Below, piece after piece: positions 7,538 through 18,090 of a stretch of 64,000 nucleotides of DNA (within the stretch, counting starts at the first letter, position 1; each line of letters begins with the position of its first letter). Under the pieces are notes generated by a model. It had not been told where the DNA came from. It saw only the letters and a list, made by a program, of their open reading frames with translations, and made no database searches. The DNA comes from Sphingopyxis macrogoltabida. GTDB taxonomy: Bacteria > Pseudomonadota > Alphaproteobacteria > Sphingomonadales > Sphingomonadaceae. The stretch spans positions 3,906,501 through 3,970,500 of the forward strand of contig NZ_CP009429.1 in the NCBI RefSeq assembly GCF_001314325.1. The letters are read 5' to 3'. A program made the position numbers and the translations under genes.

Positions 7538-8818
7538 TTAGTCGCCCGCGGGGCCCTGATAGTCCCGCCCATAGACCGCCGCGCGAAAGTCGTGGTGAAG
7601 AGTCCCGTCATAGGGGATGGTCTGAACGAAAAAGACCGCGGTCAGCCGGTTCGCGGGATCGACCCAGAACAGCGTCGATGCCATGCCGTCCCAGAAAAAC
7701 TCGCCAGTCGCGCCGCGATTTTCCTGCGGTGTCTGCGGCGGCGCCTTGCGAACCGCGACATCGAGGCCGAAGCCGACCGCGCCCTTGCCGGGCAGCCACG
7801 CGCGTTCGGCAATCGCGGGATCGAGCTGGTCGGTCGCCATCAACCGCACCGTCGATGGTTTCAGGATGCGGGCGCCATCGAGCACCCCCTCGTTCAGCAA
7901 CATGCGCGCGAAACGCTGATAATCGTCGAGCGTCGAGGCGAGCCCGAAACCGCCCGGGGTCAGTGCATGATCGACGAAGTTCAGCGTCCGCGCCGTTGCC
8001 GCGTCCTGCTGGACGAGTTTTCCGTCCTTTTTCACGTTCATCGCCGCGAAGCGCGGCAGCCGGTCGTCAGGCTGGCGCCATGCCGTCTCGGTCATCTTGA
8101 GCGGCGCGAAGATATGCGTGTTCACATAGGCGGCGAAGGGCTCGCCCGACAGTTTCTCGACCAGCGCCGCCTGCACGTCGACAGCGGCGCTATATTCCCA
8201 CTGCTTGCCCGGATGGAATAGCAACGGCACGCTCGCGAGCCGGCGGCTCGCTTCGGCGAGCCGTATCGTCAGCGCCAGCGGATCGGCGGCAACATAAGCA
8301 GTGTGGACAGGGGTCGGCCCGCTGCCATAGGCGAAACCCGCCGTGTGACGCAGGATATCGCGGACGGTGATCGGCCGCTCGGCGGGTACGTAGCGCGGCT
8401 GGCCCGTCGCATCGACCCCGGCATAGACACGCATGTCGGCATATTCGGGGAGATATTTAGACAGCGGGTCGTCGAGCCGGAACCTGCCCTGTTCCCAGAG
8501 CTGCATCAGCGCGACCCCGGTCACCGGCTTGGTCATCGAATAGATTTGCGCGATCGTATCGCGGCGCATCGGCCGCTTCGCCTCTCGGTCCGCCATGCCC
8601 GCCGCGCCGAAGTAAACTTCGCGCCCGGCCTGCCAGATCAGCGCGGATGTCCCGGCGGCGCGGCCGTCGGCGACCATCGCGGCGAGCGCGGCGTCGATGC
8701 GCGCCTTGTCGATCGTCACCGTTTCCGCCGGGGCGGTTTGAGCCTGCGCCGCCGGAATCAACGCCGTGAACAGGGCGCTCGCCGTGACCATCGCCAGTGC
8801 CATTCGTCTGCCGCGCAT
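7538..8818 (-). CDS. exported serine hydrolase, class C beta-lactamase/esterase family
   Basis: A 426-residue protein with an N-terminal signal peptide (MRGRRMALAMVTASAL to PAAQAQ) and the class C/PBP4*-like fold. The nucleophile motif is SMTK (SxxK) in IYSMTKPVTGVALMQL, followed by the tyrosine motif YSA (FHPGKQWEYSAAVDV). A C-terminal HxG-type motif is not obvious. The YSA variant is more common in esterases (EstB type) than in true AmpC enzymes. The start at ATG 8818 has GGGGAGAG 8 nt upstream. It is read in the same direction as the DUF389 gene, with a ~95-nt gap. Esterase or peptidase activity in the periplasm is the likeliest role. Confidence 0.85.
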   Translation of the reverse strand: MRGRRMALAMVTASALFTALIPAAQAQTAPAETVTIDKARIDAALAAMVADGRAAGTSALIWQAGREVYFGAAGMADREAKRPMRRDTIAQIYSMTKPVTGVALMQLWEQGRFRLDDPLSKYLPEYADMRVYAGVDATGQPRYVPAERPITVRDILRHTAGFAYGSGPTPVHTAYVAADPLALTIRLAEASRRLASVPLLFHPGKQWEYSAAVDVQAALVEKLSGEPFAAYVNTHIFAPLKMTETAWRQPDDRLPRFAAMNVKKDGKLVQQDAATARTLNFVDHALTPGGFGLASTLDDYQRFARMLLNEGVLDGARILKPSTVRLMATDQLDPAIAERAWLPGKGAVGFGLDVAVRKAPPQTPQENRGATGEFFWDGMASTLFWVDPANRLTAVFFVQTIPYDGTLHHDFRAAVYGRDYQGPAGD

Positions 8819-8912
8819 GCGATCTCTCCCCGTCCCGGCGGTTCGCCGCGGTTCGGGACGCAGCAGATGGGATCGCGGGCGCGCGGTCAACCCGAATAGG
8901 TCTGCAATGCGT

Positions 8913-10250
8913 CTATTCGCCGGGGGCGCCTGCGGCCGGGGGCGCTTCGGCTGCGGTCAGGCTGCCATTCTGTACCAGCCACTGCGGATAACGCGCCTGC
9001 ACCGACGCCATGATCCGGTCGACCGCGGCGGCGACCTCGGCGCCTTCTTCCTCGCGATCGCGCTGGACGACCACCCGCCTTGCCTGCGCGTCGAGCAGCA
9101 CCCGGTCGCGCGGCACGAGATCGCCGACGGTCAGCCCGGCGAGAATCGCGCGGCTTTCGTCCTCGCGCTGTTCGAGCGCCGCGAGGCGCTGGTTCAGCCG
9201 TTCCTCGAACTGCGCGGCGGCGTTGGTCTGCTGCCGCAACTGGACGATGCTGACGCGCACGTCGCGGCGCGCCTTGTCGCGGACCGCGCGGGCCAGATTG
9301 GCGTTGAGCTGCGACGCATAGCGATCGACGAGCACCACGCCGTCGATCGCGATCTCGTCATTCTCGATCCGCACGTTCAGGCTGTCGACGCGGTCGTCCT
9401 TGCCGAGCAGCGCGGCAAGTTCAGACTGCACCGTCGTGCGCGCCCCGATTTCGCGGACGATGTTGTTGAGCGACAGCGCCAGCGGGATCGACAGGACACC
9501 GAGCGTCGCGACGATGCCGACCACCTGCATCGCGGTGTGCTGCCGCGTCAGCGACGGCCCGAAATGGTTGAGCCGCGCAACAATCGTCGCGGCGAAGGCG
9601 ATGGCGAGCGTGTTGGTGAGGAAGAGCAGCGCGGCGCCGAGCGCGAAGTCCATCCGCCCCGTGACCAGCCCGAAACCGACGGTCGACAGCGGCGGGACGA
9701 GCGCGGTTGCAATTGCGACGCCAACCATCACGCCCGACAGCTTGCGCATGATCGCATAGACGCCGGCGATGCCGCCGACCACCGCGACGCCAAGGTCGAG
9801 CAGGGTCGGCTGGGTGCGCGCGCGCAGTTCGGGGGTAACGTCCTTGATCGGCGACAGCCAGATGATCAGCATCGCGACGAGAATCGCGACCGCCATCCCG
9901 GCGGCGAGCGTCACGAGCGAACGGCGGATCAAATTGCTTTCGATCGTCGCCAGCCCGAAGCCGATCCCCATGATCGGCCCCATCAGCGGCGACACCAGCA
10001 TCGCGCCGATCACCACCGCAGCCGACCCTTGCAACAGGCCGAGCGTCGCGATGGCGGCGGCGAGGATGATCAGCAGCAGGAATTTGCGGTCGAGCCGCGC
10101 GTCGCGCGCGACGCTCGCCAGAATCAACGAGCGACCGTGGGCATCGCCCCCGGCCGCTTCGTCATGTTCGTCGTTCCGCGCCGCCCGGCGACCGCCGGCA
10201 TTGAACGGCGCGTCGCCCAGTCCGGGCACCCCGGGATGATCGCCGGTCAC
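8913..10250 (-). CDS. DUF389 (TIGR00341-type) multi-pass membrane protein
   Basis: A 445-residue protein. Residues ~55-285 hold about six membrane segments with the conserved DUF389 signature [26 protein letters not shown] soluble C-terminal half (~290-445) is Arg/Glu-rich and predicted to be helical. The start is GTG 10250, 10 nt after the etfA stop, so it may be co-transcribed with etfBA. The function of the family is unknown; nothing here ties it to electron transfer beyond position. Confidence 0.88.
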   Translation of the reverse strand: MTGDHPGVPGLGDAPFNAGGRRAARNDEHDEAAGGDAHGRSLILASVARDARLDRKFLLLIILAAAIATLGLLQGSAAVVIGAMLVSPLMGPIMGIGFGLATIESNLIRRSLVTLAAGMAVAILVAMLIIWLSPIKDVTPELRARTQPTLLDLGVAVVGGIAGVYAIMRKLSGVMVGVAIATALVPPLSTVGFGLVTGRMDFALGAALLFLTNTLAIAFAATIVARLNHFGPSLTRQHTAMQVVGIVATLGVLSIPLALSLNNIVREIGARTTVQSELAALLGKDDRVDSLNVRIENDEIAIDGVVLVDRYASQLNANLARAVRDKARRDVRVSIVQLRQQTNAAAQFEERLNQRLAALEQREDESRAILAGLTVGDLVPRDRVLLDAQARRVVVQRDREEEGAEVAAAVDRIMASVQARYPQWLVQNGSLTAAEAPPAAGAPGE

Positions 10251-10260
10251 GGGCGACCGC

Positions 10261-11190
10261 TTAGATTTTCCCGGTCAGTTCGGGAACGGCATTGAAGAGA
10301 TCGGCGACGAGGCCGAAGTCGGCGACCTGGAAGATCGGGGCGTCCTCGTCCTTGTTGATCGCGACGATGGTCTTCGAATCCTTCATGCCGGCGAGATGCT
10401 GGATCGCGCCCGAGATGCCGATCGCGAAATAGACTTCCGGCGCGACGATCTTGCCGGTCTGGCCGACCTGATAGTCGTTGGGGACATAGCCCGCATCGAC
10501 CGCAGCGCGCGAAGCGCCGAGCGCGGCGCCGAGCTTGTCGGCGAGCGGAACGATCACTTCCTCATACTTCTCGCTCGAACCGAGCGCACGGCCGCCCGAA
10601 ACGATGATCTTGGCCGAGGTCAGTTCGGGACGCTCCGACTTGGCGATCTCGGCGCCGACAAAGCTCGACAGGCCGGCGTCGCCGCCTGCGCTGACCGCTT
10701 CGACTGCACCCGATCCGCCGCTCGTGGCTGCCTTTTCAAAAGCGGTGCCGCGGACGGTCAGGACGAGCTTCGCGTCCGAGCTTTCGACGGTCGCGATCGC
10801 GTTGCCGGCGTAGATCGGACGCGTGAAGGTCTTGGGACCTTCGACCGACAGGATTTCCGAAATCTGCATGACATCGAGCAGCGCGGCGACGCGCGGCGCG
10901 ATATTCTTGCCGGTGGTCGTCGCGGGTGCGAGGAACGCATCATGCGAACCCATCAGGTCAGCGACGAGCGGCGCGATGTTTTCGGGAAGGTTGTTCGCAA
11001 AGGCGGCGTTATCAGCGACATGCACCTTGCCGACACCAGCGATGCCGGCGGCTTCCTTGGCGACTGCATCGACGCCCGAACCGGCGACGAGCAGATGGAC
11101 TTCGCCGAGCTTCGCGGCGGCGGTGACCACCGCAAGCGTAGCGTCCTTGACGGCCCTGCCGTCATGTTCGACCCAAACCAGAGTTTTCAT
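10261..11190 (-). CDS. etfA: electron transfer flavoprotein alpha subunit
   Basis: A 309-residue EtfA. The C-terminal FAD-binding domain shows [47 protein letters not shown] and [21 protein letters not shown], all standard family blocks. With EtfB it carries electrons from acyl-CoA dehydrogenases (such as the one at 1067-2356) to ETF-quinone oxidoreductase. Its ATG overlaps the etfB stop (ATGA), which indicates coupled translation for 1:1 assembly. Confidence 0.97.
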   Translation of the reverse strand: MKTLVWVEHDGRAVKDATLAVVTAAAKLGEVHLLVAGSGVDAVAKEAAGIAGVGKVHVADNAAFANNLPENIAPLVADLMGSHDAFLAPATTTGKNIAPRVAALLDVMQISEILSVEGPKTFTRPIYAGNAIATVESSDAKLVLTVRGTAFEKAATSGGSGAVEAVSAGGDAGLSSFVGAEIAKSERPELTSAKIIVSGGRALGSSEKYEEVIVPLADKLGAALGASRAAVDAGYVPNDYQVGQTGKIVAPEVYFAIGISGAIQHLAGMKDSKTIVAINKDEDAPIFQVADFGLVADLFNAVPELTGKI

Positions 11191-11936
11191 GAGTGCACTC
11201 CCAGAGCCTTGAGCTTGGCAACCAGTTCATCGACATCGGCGACCTTGATGCCGGCCGAGCGCGCGGCGGGTTCGCTGACCTTGACGGTCTTGACGCGCGG
11301 CGTGGTGTCGACGCCGTAATCGGCAGGCGACTTGGTATCGAGCGGCTTCGACTTCGCCTTCATGATGTTCGGCAGCGAAGCATAGCGCGGTTCGTTCAGG
11401 CGAAGATCGGTGGTGACGATCGCGGGAAGCTTGAGCTTCACCGTCTCGAGACCGCCGTCGACTTCGCGTGTCACATTGACGCTGTCGCCGTCGACATTCA
11501 CCGCGCTGGCGAAGGTGCCTTGCGCCCAGCCGGTCAGCGCCGCGAGCATCTGGCCGGTCTGGTTGTTGTCGTCATCGATCGCCTGCTTGCCGAGAATGAC
11601 AAGGCCGGGCTGTTCGGCGTCGGCGATCGCCTTGAAAATCTTCGCGAGTGCCAGCGGCTCAACCGCATCGTCGGTCTGCACGAGGATCGCGCGGTCGGCG
11701 CCCATCGCGAGCGCGGTGCGCAGCGTTTCCTGCGCCTTCGCCGGGCCGACAGACACGGCGACGATCTCGGTCGCGACGCCCTTTTCCTTCAGGCGAATCG
11801 CTTCTTCGACGCCGATCTCGTCGAACGGGTTCATCGACATCTTCACATTGGCGAGATCAACGCCGGTGCCGTCGGATTTGACCCGCGGCTTCACGTTGTA
11901 ATCGAGCACCCGCTTCACGGGGACGAGGATTTTCAT
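11187..11936 (-). CDS. etfB: electron transfer flavoprotein beta subunit
   Basis: A 249-residue EtfB starting [14 protein letters not shown] at ATG 11936 with GAGGAG 11-16 nt upstream. The AMP-binding region ([45 protein letters not shown]) and the C-terminal recognition loop toward dehydrogenases ([20 protein letters not shown]) are intact. It is the first gene of etfBA. A 16-bp palindrome of LiuR type lies 50-65 nt upstream of the start and probably controls the operon. Confidence 0.97.
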   Translation of the reverse strand: MKILVPVKRVLDYNVKPRVKSDGTGVDLANVKMSMNPFDEIGVEEAIRLKEKGVATEIVAVSVGPAKAQETLRTALAMGADRAILVQTDDAVEPLALAKIFKAIADAEQPGLVILGKQAIDDDNNQTGQMLAALTGWAQGTFASAVNVDGDSVNVTREVDGGLETVKLKLPAIVTTDLRLNEPRYASLPNIMKAKSKPLDTKSPADYGVDTTPRVKTVKVSEPAARSAGIKVADVDELVAKLKALGVHS

Positions 11937-11985
11937 GGCTTTTAAAGCTCCTCTCGAAAAATTGTGCACTGCGCCATAGTTGCGC

Positions 11986-12001
11986 TTTACGTAAACGTCA
12001 A
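11986..12001. promoter_or_regulatory. LiuR-like palindrome upstream of etfBA
   Basis: TTTACGTAAACGTCAA: near-palindromic 16-mer with half-sites TTTACG and CGTCAA. It resembles the operator of LiuR-type MerR regulators of branched-chain acid and acyl-CoA genes (consensus recalled, not computed). The same element, TTTACGCTTACGTAAA, lies upstream of the crotonase gene at 49954. Confidence 0.6.
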
Positions 12002-12047
12002 CCAGCAGTCCCGCGCGCGCTCCCGGACGAGGAGCGCGCGTCTCTTA

Positions 12048-13256
<1,209 letters not shown>

Positions 13257-13360
13257 GAGGTCTGCCGGGCCTTTCGACTCTGGGAGCGGGAGATACGCGC
13301 GCCGCCTAAGCACAAGTTTGGCGGCAACGCTACCCCTGAGACCCCGACAGTAATTCTTGC

Positions 13361-13675
13361 CTAGCTGAAAGCGCAGACCGCCGCCGAACTGGTGGTGACC
13401 GTCAAAATCTCTGGGTCTTTGAGCGCGCGGACCTTGTGAAGGAACTGGTTGAACGACAGGTCGCTCATCCTTTTATCCTTGAGACTGCCGAGCGATCCGA
13501 GGCGGCGGAGCTGGACGAGCGACAGCCGGTCGACCATCCGGTCGGCCATGCAGGCGGCGATCGCTTGCGACAGTCCGGCATTGACGAGGCCAGTGCGCAG
13601 CCGCGTTTCGGGCGTCGCGCATGCCGAGAGCGCGAGGGCCGCGATCATGGGAAGGAGAAGAAGGCGTTCCATCAT
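13361..13675 (-). CDS. small lipoprotein of unknown function
   Basis: A ~104-residue protein beginning [19 protein letters not shown], a lipoprotein signal with lipobox LSAC at residues ~16-19. The mature part is basic and helical ([28 protein letters not shown]) with two further cysteines. No domain recognised. ATG 13675 and 13672 are both possible. It is read in the same direction as sucC, about 100 nt upstream of it. Confidence 0.65.
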   Translation of the reverse strand: MMERLLLLPMIAALALSACATPETRLRTGLVNAGLSQAIAACMADRMVDRLSLVQLRRLGSLGSLKDKRMSDLSFNQFLHKVRALKDPEILTVTTSSAAVCAFS

Positions 13676-13751
13676 CGTCGCCTTTAGCCGGTCAGACGGA
13701 GAAGCCAAAGGCTGTTTGTTCTTCCCCAGGACAAATGAATTGAAGCGTTGC

Positions 13752-14915
13752 TCAGCGCCCGTGAAATTCGGCGACCGCGCCCGACACCGCCTGCATCAGC
13801 GACATACGCGCCGGGATCGGCGAGGTCGTGTTGCCGAGCATGACGACGATGGCATAGCGCGTCCCGTCAGGGGCGGTCGCGATGCCGATGTCGTTATAAC
13901 CCGCAGTCATGCCCTTGTAATCCTGTCCGGTCCCCGTCTTGTGCAGGAACTGCCAGCCGGGCGGCAGACCGCCCTTGAGCCGTCGCGGCCCGCTCTTGGT
14001 CCGGCTCATCACGCCGAGCAGATATTCGGTCGATTCGGGCGACAGCAAGGTACCGCGGGCGAGGCGTGTCAGGGCGCTGGCGATGGCCGACGGACTCGCA
14101 CCGTCGACCGGGTTGGCGAGATAATTGTCCATCGCCGCCTTGCGCGTCGCGTCGGGCAGCGCGGCGCGCGCGGCCTGGAAATTGCGGCCGCGCGAATAGC
14201 TTTGCTGCCAGGTCAGGCCCGCGGTGCCGCTCTGCAGCAGCCGCTCGCCGGGACCGAAGCGGATCGACCCCAGACCCTTGTTCGCGATAAAACGGCGCAC
14301 TGCATCGGGGCCGCCGACGGTGCGCAGCAGGCTGTCGTTGGCAAGATTGTCGCTGTGCGTGATCGCGGTCTCGATAAGGTCGCGGACGCTCATCGTCACC
14401 GACCCTTCGGCGAGGACGCGCGCGGCGAGCGGCTGGTGGAAGACCGCGAGGTCGTCGGGGCCGATGCGCACCATCTGGTCGAGGCGGAGGCGGCCCTGAT
14501 CGACCGCGTCGAGCACCGCCATCGTCACCCACAGCTTCGACACGCTCTGTTGCGGAAACAGGTCGCCGCCGCGCTCGGAAAATTCCCATTCGCCGTCGAT
14601 GCGCTGGATCGCGATGCCAGTCTTGCCGGGAAAGGCGCGCCACAAGCCGTTGATGCGGTCGGAGAGCCCGGCAGGCGGACGGCGGAAGCCGGGGTCGAGC
14701 GTGCCGCGCGGCGCCGGAAGCTCTGACCGCACCGGCTGGCCGATCGGCACCGTCACCGATCCGGTCGAACTGCGCACGGGTTGTTGCTGTTGTTGCGGCG
14801 GCGGTGCATGCGGCGCGCGCGGTTGCGGGACGATTGCGGAGCTGGCGCAGCCCGCGAGCACCGCGGCACTCGTCAGCGCGGCGAGCAGCGGCTTGCCGGT
14901 AAACTCGAACTTCAT
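13752..14915 (-). CDS. class A beta-lactamase-like serine hydrolase lipoprotein
   Basis: A 387-residue protein with lipobox LAGC (Cys23), a Gln/Pro-rich linker (residues 35-50) and a class A beta-lactamase-type domain. All catalytic elements can be placed: SVSK 124-127 (S70-K73), SDN 188-190 (S130-N132), Glu224 exactly 34 residues after the SDN Asn as in class A enzymes (E166), and KTG 326-328 (K234). Gln228 stands where class A enzymes have Asn170. It should sit in the outer or inner membrane facing the periplasm. Whether it hydrolyses beta-lactams or is a penicillin-interacting relative cannot be told from sequence. Confidence 0.85.
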   Translation of the reverse strand: MKFEFTGKPLLAALTSAAVLAGCASSAIVPQPRAPHAPPPQQQQQPVRSSTGSVTVPIGQPVRSELPAPRGTLDPGFRRPPAGLSDRINGLWRAFPGKTGIAIQRIDGEWEFSERGGDLFPQQSVSKLWVTMAVLDAVDQGRLRLDQMVRIGPDDLAVFHQPLAARVLAEGSVTMSVRDLIETAITHSDNLANDSLLRTVGGPDAVRRFIANKGLGSIRFGPGERLLQSGTAGLTWQQSYSRGRNFQAARAALPDATRKAAMDNYLANPVDGASPSAIASALTRLARGTLLSPESTEYLLGVMSRTKSGPRRLKGGLPPGWQFLHKTGTGQDYKGMTAGYNDIGIATAPDGTRYAIVVMLGNTTSPIPARMSLMQAVSGAVAEFHGR

Positions 14916-15063
14916 TCAGACCCCGCGCTTGCGACCATTATCATCTTGTTTTGTTCCCGACCCCCATCGGTCAGGCCGTTCGTCCCGCAGCCATGCGAAG
15001 CGGACCAGCGATTTGCGACGAATGATTCTTCTGCCGCGATGAGCGGCGCATCGGGCGACGCGT

Positions 15064-15753
15064 TCAGGGTGCCGGGGTACCGCGGACGAGCGCCGGATAG
15101 AGCCGCTTCAACGCCGCCAGCTTCGGCGCGTCCCAGCGGACGATGTAGGAGTTGGCCGGATTGCGGCGCATGAAATCTTGGTGATTCGGCTCGGCGCGAT
15201 AGAAGCGCTTGTAGCTTTCGACCGGCACGACGACCGGCCGCGCGAAATATTTGCCCTTGCCGATCTGCGCCAGATAGGCGGTCGCCACCTGCCGCTGCAC
15301 CGCGTCCATCGGCACGATCGCGGCGCGATATTGGGTGCCGACGTCGGGGCCCTGCCGGTTCTTCAGCGTCGGATCGGCAACGACCGAAAAGAGGATGCGC
15401 AGCAAGGTGCCGTAGCTGACCTGCGTGGGGTCATAGACGATGCGCACCGCCTCGGCATGGCCCGAGGTGCCGTCGTGCGTCAGTTCGTACCGGGCGGTCG
15501 CGGCGCCGCCGCCATGATAGCCCGATTCGACCGAGATCACGCCCTTGACGTTGGAAAAGACGCCCTCGACGCCCCAGAAACAGCCGCCCGCAAGCACAGC
15601 GGTGGCGCGCTTCGCCGTGACGGCAGGGTCGAGCGTGGCGGCAGGAAGCCGGACGACGCTTTCGGCCTTTGCAGGCGCGCATCCGGCGAGCAGCGCTCCG
15701 GCGACGAGCGCCGTCAGCGCATGGGAAAGAAAATGGCGGCGCCGCGCCGTCAC
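15064..15753 (-). CDS. msrA: peptide-methionine (S)-S-oxide reductase, exported lipoprotein form
   Basis: A 229-residue MsrA. The catalytic motif GGCFWGVEGVF places the active cysteine at residue 58, and VESGYHGGG, DPTQVSYGTLLRILF and the GTQYRAAI block follow. The N terminus MTARRRHFLSHALTALVAGALLAGC is a signal with a lipobox (Cys25) and a twin-arginine-like RRRHFL. No C-terminal resolving cysteine is seen, so regeneration may rely on one cysteine plus an outside reductant. It starts at GTG 15753, which overlaps the stop of a 35-codon ORF (GTGA). It probably repairs oxidised methionine in envelope proteins. Confidence 0.93.
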   Translation of the reverse strand: MTARRRHFLSHALTALVAGALLAGCAPAKAESVVRLPAATLDPAVTAKRATAVLAGGCFWGVEGVFSNVKGVISVESGYHGGGAATARYELTHDGTSGHAEAVRIVYDPTQVSYGTLLRILFSVVADPTLKNRQGPDVGTQYRAAIVPMDAVQRQVATAYLAQIGKGKYFARPVVVPVESYKRFYRAEPNHQDFMRRNPANSYIVRWDAPKLAALKRLYPALVRGTPAP

Positions 15754-15857
15754 AGCGGCAGGGCGACCGCCGGCTGATTGGCGATGATGTACGTTGCGCC
15801 GATGGCAAAGCCGGCGAGCATCGTCAGGAACCAGTCGGAGCGGAGCATGGCAATCAT
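15750..15857 (-). CDS. 35-residue membrane micropeptide translationally coupled to msrA
   Basis: ATG 15857 opens a 36-codon frame ending in a TGA that overlaps the msrA GTG (GTGA). The product, MIAMLRSDWFLTML followed by AGFAIGATYIIANQPAV, is a single predicted membrane helix of ~22 residues with a short polar N terminus and no charged residue after Asp8. AGAGG lies ~6 nt upstream of the ATG. A second ATG at 15848 is in frame. This could be a real small membrane protein or a translated leader that couples ribosomes to msrA. No family recognised. Confidence 0.55.
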   Translation of the reverse strand: MIAMLRSDWFLTMLAGFAIGATYIIANQPAVALPL

Positions 15858-15976
15858 GGAGAGCCTCTTTTTTCTATCTTCGGTTGGGCGGACGGTGCCG
15901 CGCTGGTTACACCGATGATATGGCACGCCCCGGACCAGTCACGCAGTGATGGCGATCACCTTAGCCGACCAGACTT

Positions 15977-15986
15977 ACCATATGGT
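15977..15986. promoter_or_regulatory. ACCATATGGT palindrome upstream of the micropeptide-msrA unit
   Basis: A perfect 10-bp palindrome (with partly matching flanks, TT/GA) about 120 nt upstream of the micropeptide start, in the 225-nt gap between msrA and the CocE gene. It could be an operator for either strand; nothing else supports it. Confidence 0.25.
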
Positions 15987-16082
15987 GAACCGGACGCTTA
16001 ACCGCCGTTCATCTGCCAATTGGGATGGCGCCCGGCCCATTTCAAGACCGGCCGGTATAAAATATCGCGGCGGGGTATCCCC

Positions 16083-18032
16083 TTATCGCTTGCCGGCGCG
16101 CGGCGGCTCGCCGGGCGGCAGCACCGGCAGCCAGACCCGGCTGCCCTCGCTGCCGCCGCGCTCCAGCGTGATCGTGGCGGCGCGATAGTCCTGTTTCTTC
16201 GCCCGGAAGATATTCGGCACGAAGGTCTGCGGGTTGCGGTCATAGAGCGGAAACAGCGACGAGTGTATCTGCACCATGATGCGATGCCCCGGCCGGAACA
16301 CATGATTGACCACCGGCATCCGGAATCGATAGCGCTGCACCACATTCGCCGGAATCGCGCTTGGCCTTGAGGGATCGTCGCGATAGCGCCCGCGCAATAT
16401 CTCGATGCTGATCGGAAGCTGGTAGCCGCCCATCGGCGGATCGTTGGCATTTTCCGGCGGCAAGACGTCGATCAGCTTGACGACAAAGTCGCCGTCGGTT
16501 CCGGTGGTGCGCGCGAACAGTTCGGCGATCGGTACGCCCGAAACGCGCACCGGAGCGGTCAGCGGTTCGGTCTCATAGGTCATCACGTCGGGCCGCTTGT
16601 CGACGTGGCGCTGGTCCGAAAGGCGCCACGTGGTCCATGGCTCGGCGAACTCGTCCATGTCATAGGGCCGCGGCATGAAGGGCACCGGCTTGGCCGGGTC
16701 CGAGACATAGCTGTCTTCGCCCCGCGCGCCTGGCGCGAAGCTCAGCCCGCCCTCGCCCGCCAGATTCAGCGGCGTCAGGGGCGCCGGGCAATCGCGCTCA
16801 CAGGCCAGCGGCCAGCGCGCGAACCGTTCCCAGCGATCCTCGGCGGTGTTGTAGAGGATCGCCGACGGCAGGTTCGCCTTCGGCCCGTCTTCCAGCCGTT
16901 CGCGGAACAACGGCATCACCATCTCGTCCCAATATTGCCGTACCGTGTCGCCGTTCCACGCGAAGGCACCGGTCCGGCGCCCTTCGCGATTGACCTGGCT
17001 GTGCCGCCACGGCCCCAGAACCAGGTGGTTGTTGCCGACCTTGCCCGCGGCTTTCAGCGCTTCCCACGCCAGCACCGCGCCGTGGATCTCTTCCTGATCC
17101 CAGAGCCCGGCTTCCCAGATCGTCGGCACGTCGGAAGGGTTGGCCGCCAGCAACCGGTCGAGCGCCTGTCCCCGCCAGAGTTCGTCATAGGCGGGGTGTT
17201 CCTCGAGCCGCTTGTAGACGGGCATCTGGTCCAGCCCGTGTTTTACGGCCCAGTCGTGCGTCGATCCGGCGCGCAGGAAATTGTCATAGTCGTCATAACC
17301 ATGGTGCGGCGGCCGCGGGAGCGCGCCCTTCGCGCCGGTCTGCATCGCAAAATAGTCGAGGTAGATGTTGTGGAAGGCGCCGTTGTGAAACCAGTCGTCG
17401 CGCCACTGGTCGATCATCGGACTCTCGGCAGCGGCAACCTTCAGCGCCGGGTGCGGGCGGAGCAGCGCCATCGCCACCGTATGCCCCTCATAGGACGAAC
17501 CGACCATGCCGACGCGGCCGTTGCTTTCGGGCAGCTTCGCCTTGTCCGCCAGCCAGGCGATCGTGTCATAGGCGTCGGTGGCGTTGTCGACCCCGCTGTC
17601 GTTGAGCGGCCCCACCGGGGGGCGCATCATCACATATTCGCCCTCCGACTTATATTTGCCGCGGACGTCCTGCCAGACGCGAATATAGCCGGCGCGCACG
17701 AACTGTTCTTCGCTGCGCTGGCTTGCGTTGATCAGCTTGCGGCTCTGCGACCGCATCGCCCGGGCGGTCGCATCATAAGGGGTGCGGGTCAGGACGATCG
17801 GGGCGTTGGCGGCGCCCCTGGGGATCATCATGACGGTATAGAGCTTCACCCCGTCGCGCATCGGGATCATCGCTTCACGGCGGATATAGTCGGCCGGGAC
17901 GGTGGGCGGCGCCAGTGTCGCCATATCGCCGCCCGGCACCACGATGGAGCGCACCGATTGCGCCGTCACCGGAAATTGCGCCAGCATCGCCAGTGCAACA
18001 AGTGCCGTTACCCGTCCGACCATTACGCCCAT
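16083..18032 (-). CDS. exported CocE/NonD-family alpha/beta hydrolase
   Basis: A ~649-residue S15-type acyl hydrolase with a signal peptide (MVGRVTALVALAMLAQFPVTAQ). The triad can be read: nucleophile in MVGSSYEGHTVAMALL, aspartate in WEAGLWDQEEIHG and histidine in LVLGPWRHSQV. The C-terminal jelly-roll domain follows (AEPWTTWRLSDQRHVDKRP, VIELFARTTGTDGDFVVKL-like, HRIMVQIHSSLFPLYDRNPQT). ATG 18032 has GAGG 5 nt upstream; ATG 18023 is an alternative. It lies 58 nt downstream of a TonB receptor gene on the same strand, so an imported ester or amide substrate, such as an acylated beta-lactam or peptide-like molecule, is plausible but unproven. Confidence 0.9.
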   Translation of the reverse strand: MGVMVGRVTALVALAMLAQFPVTAQSVRSIVVPGGDMATLAPPTVPADYIRREAMIPMRDGVKLYTVMMIPRGAANAPIVLTRTPYDATARAMRSQSRKLINASQRSEEQFVRAGYIRVWQDVRGKYKSEGEYVMMRPPVGPLNDSGVDNATDAYDTIAWLADKAKLPESNGRVGMVGSSYEGHTVAMALLRPHPALKVAAAESPMIDQWRDDWFHNGAFHNIYLDYFAMQTGAKGALPRPPHHGYDDYDNFLRAGSTHDWAVKHGLDQMPVYKRLEEHPAYDELWRGQALDRLLAANPSDVPTIWEAGLWDQEEIHGAVLAWEALKAAGKVGNNHLVLGPWRHSQVNREGRRTGAFAWNGDTVRQYWDEMVMPLFRERLEDGPKANLPSAILYNTAEDRWERFARWPLACERDCPAPLTPLNLAGEGGLSFAPGARGEDSYVSDPAKPVPFMPRPYDMDEFAEPWTTWRLSDQRHVDKRPDVMTYETEPLTAPVRVSGVPIAELFARTTGTDGDFVVKLIDVLPPENANDPPMGGYQLPISIEILRGRYRDDPSRPSAIPANVVQRYRFRMPVVNHVFRPGHRIMVQIHSSLFPLYDRNPQTFVPNIFRAKKQDYRAATITLERGGSEGSRVWLPVLPPGEPPRAGKR

Positions 18033-18090
18033 GATCCTCGCTCCCGCCAGCGCCGCACCGGTCACCGGGCGGCGCCGGCGGGGTCCGATG

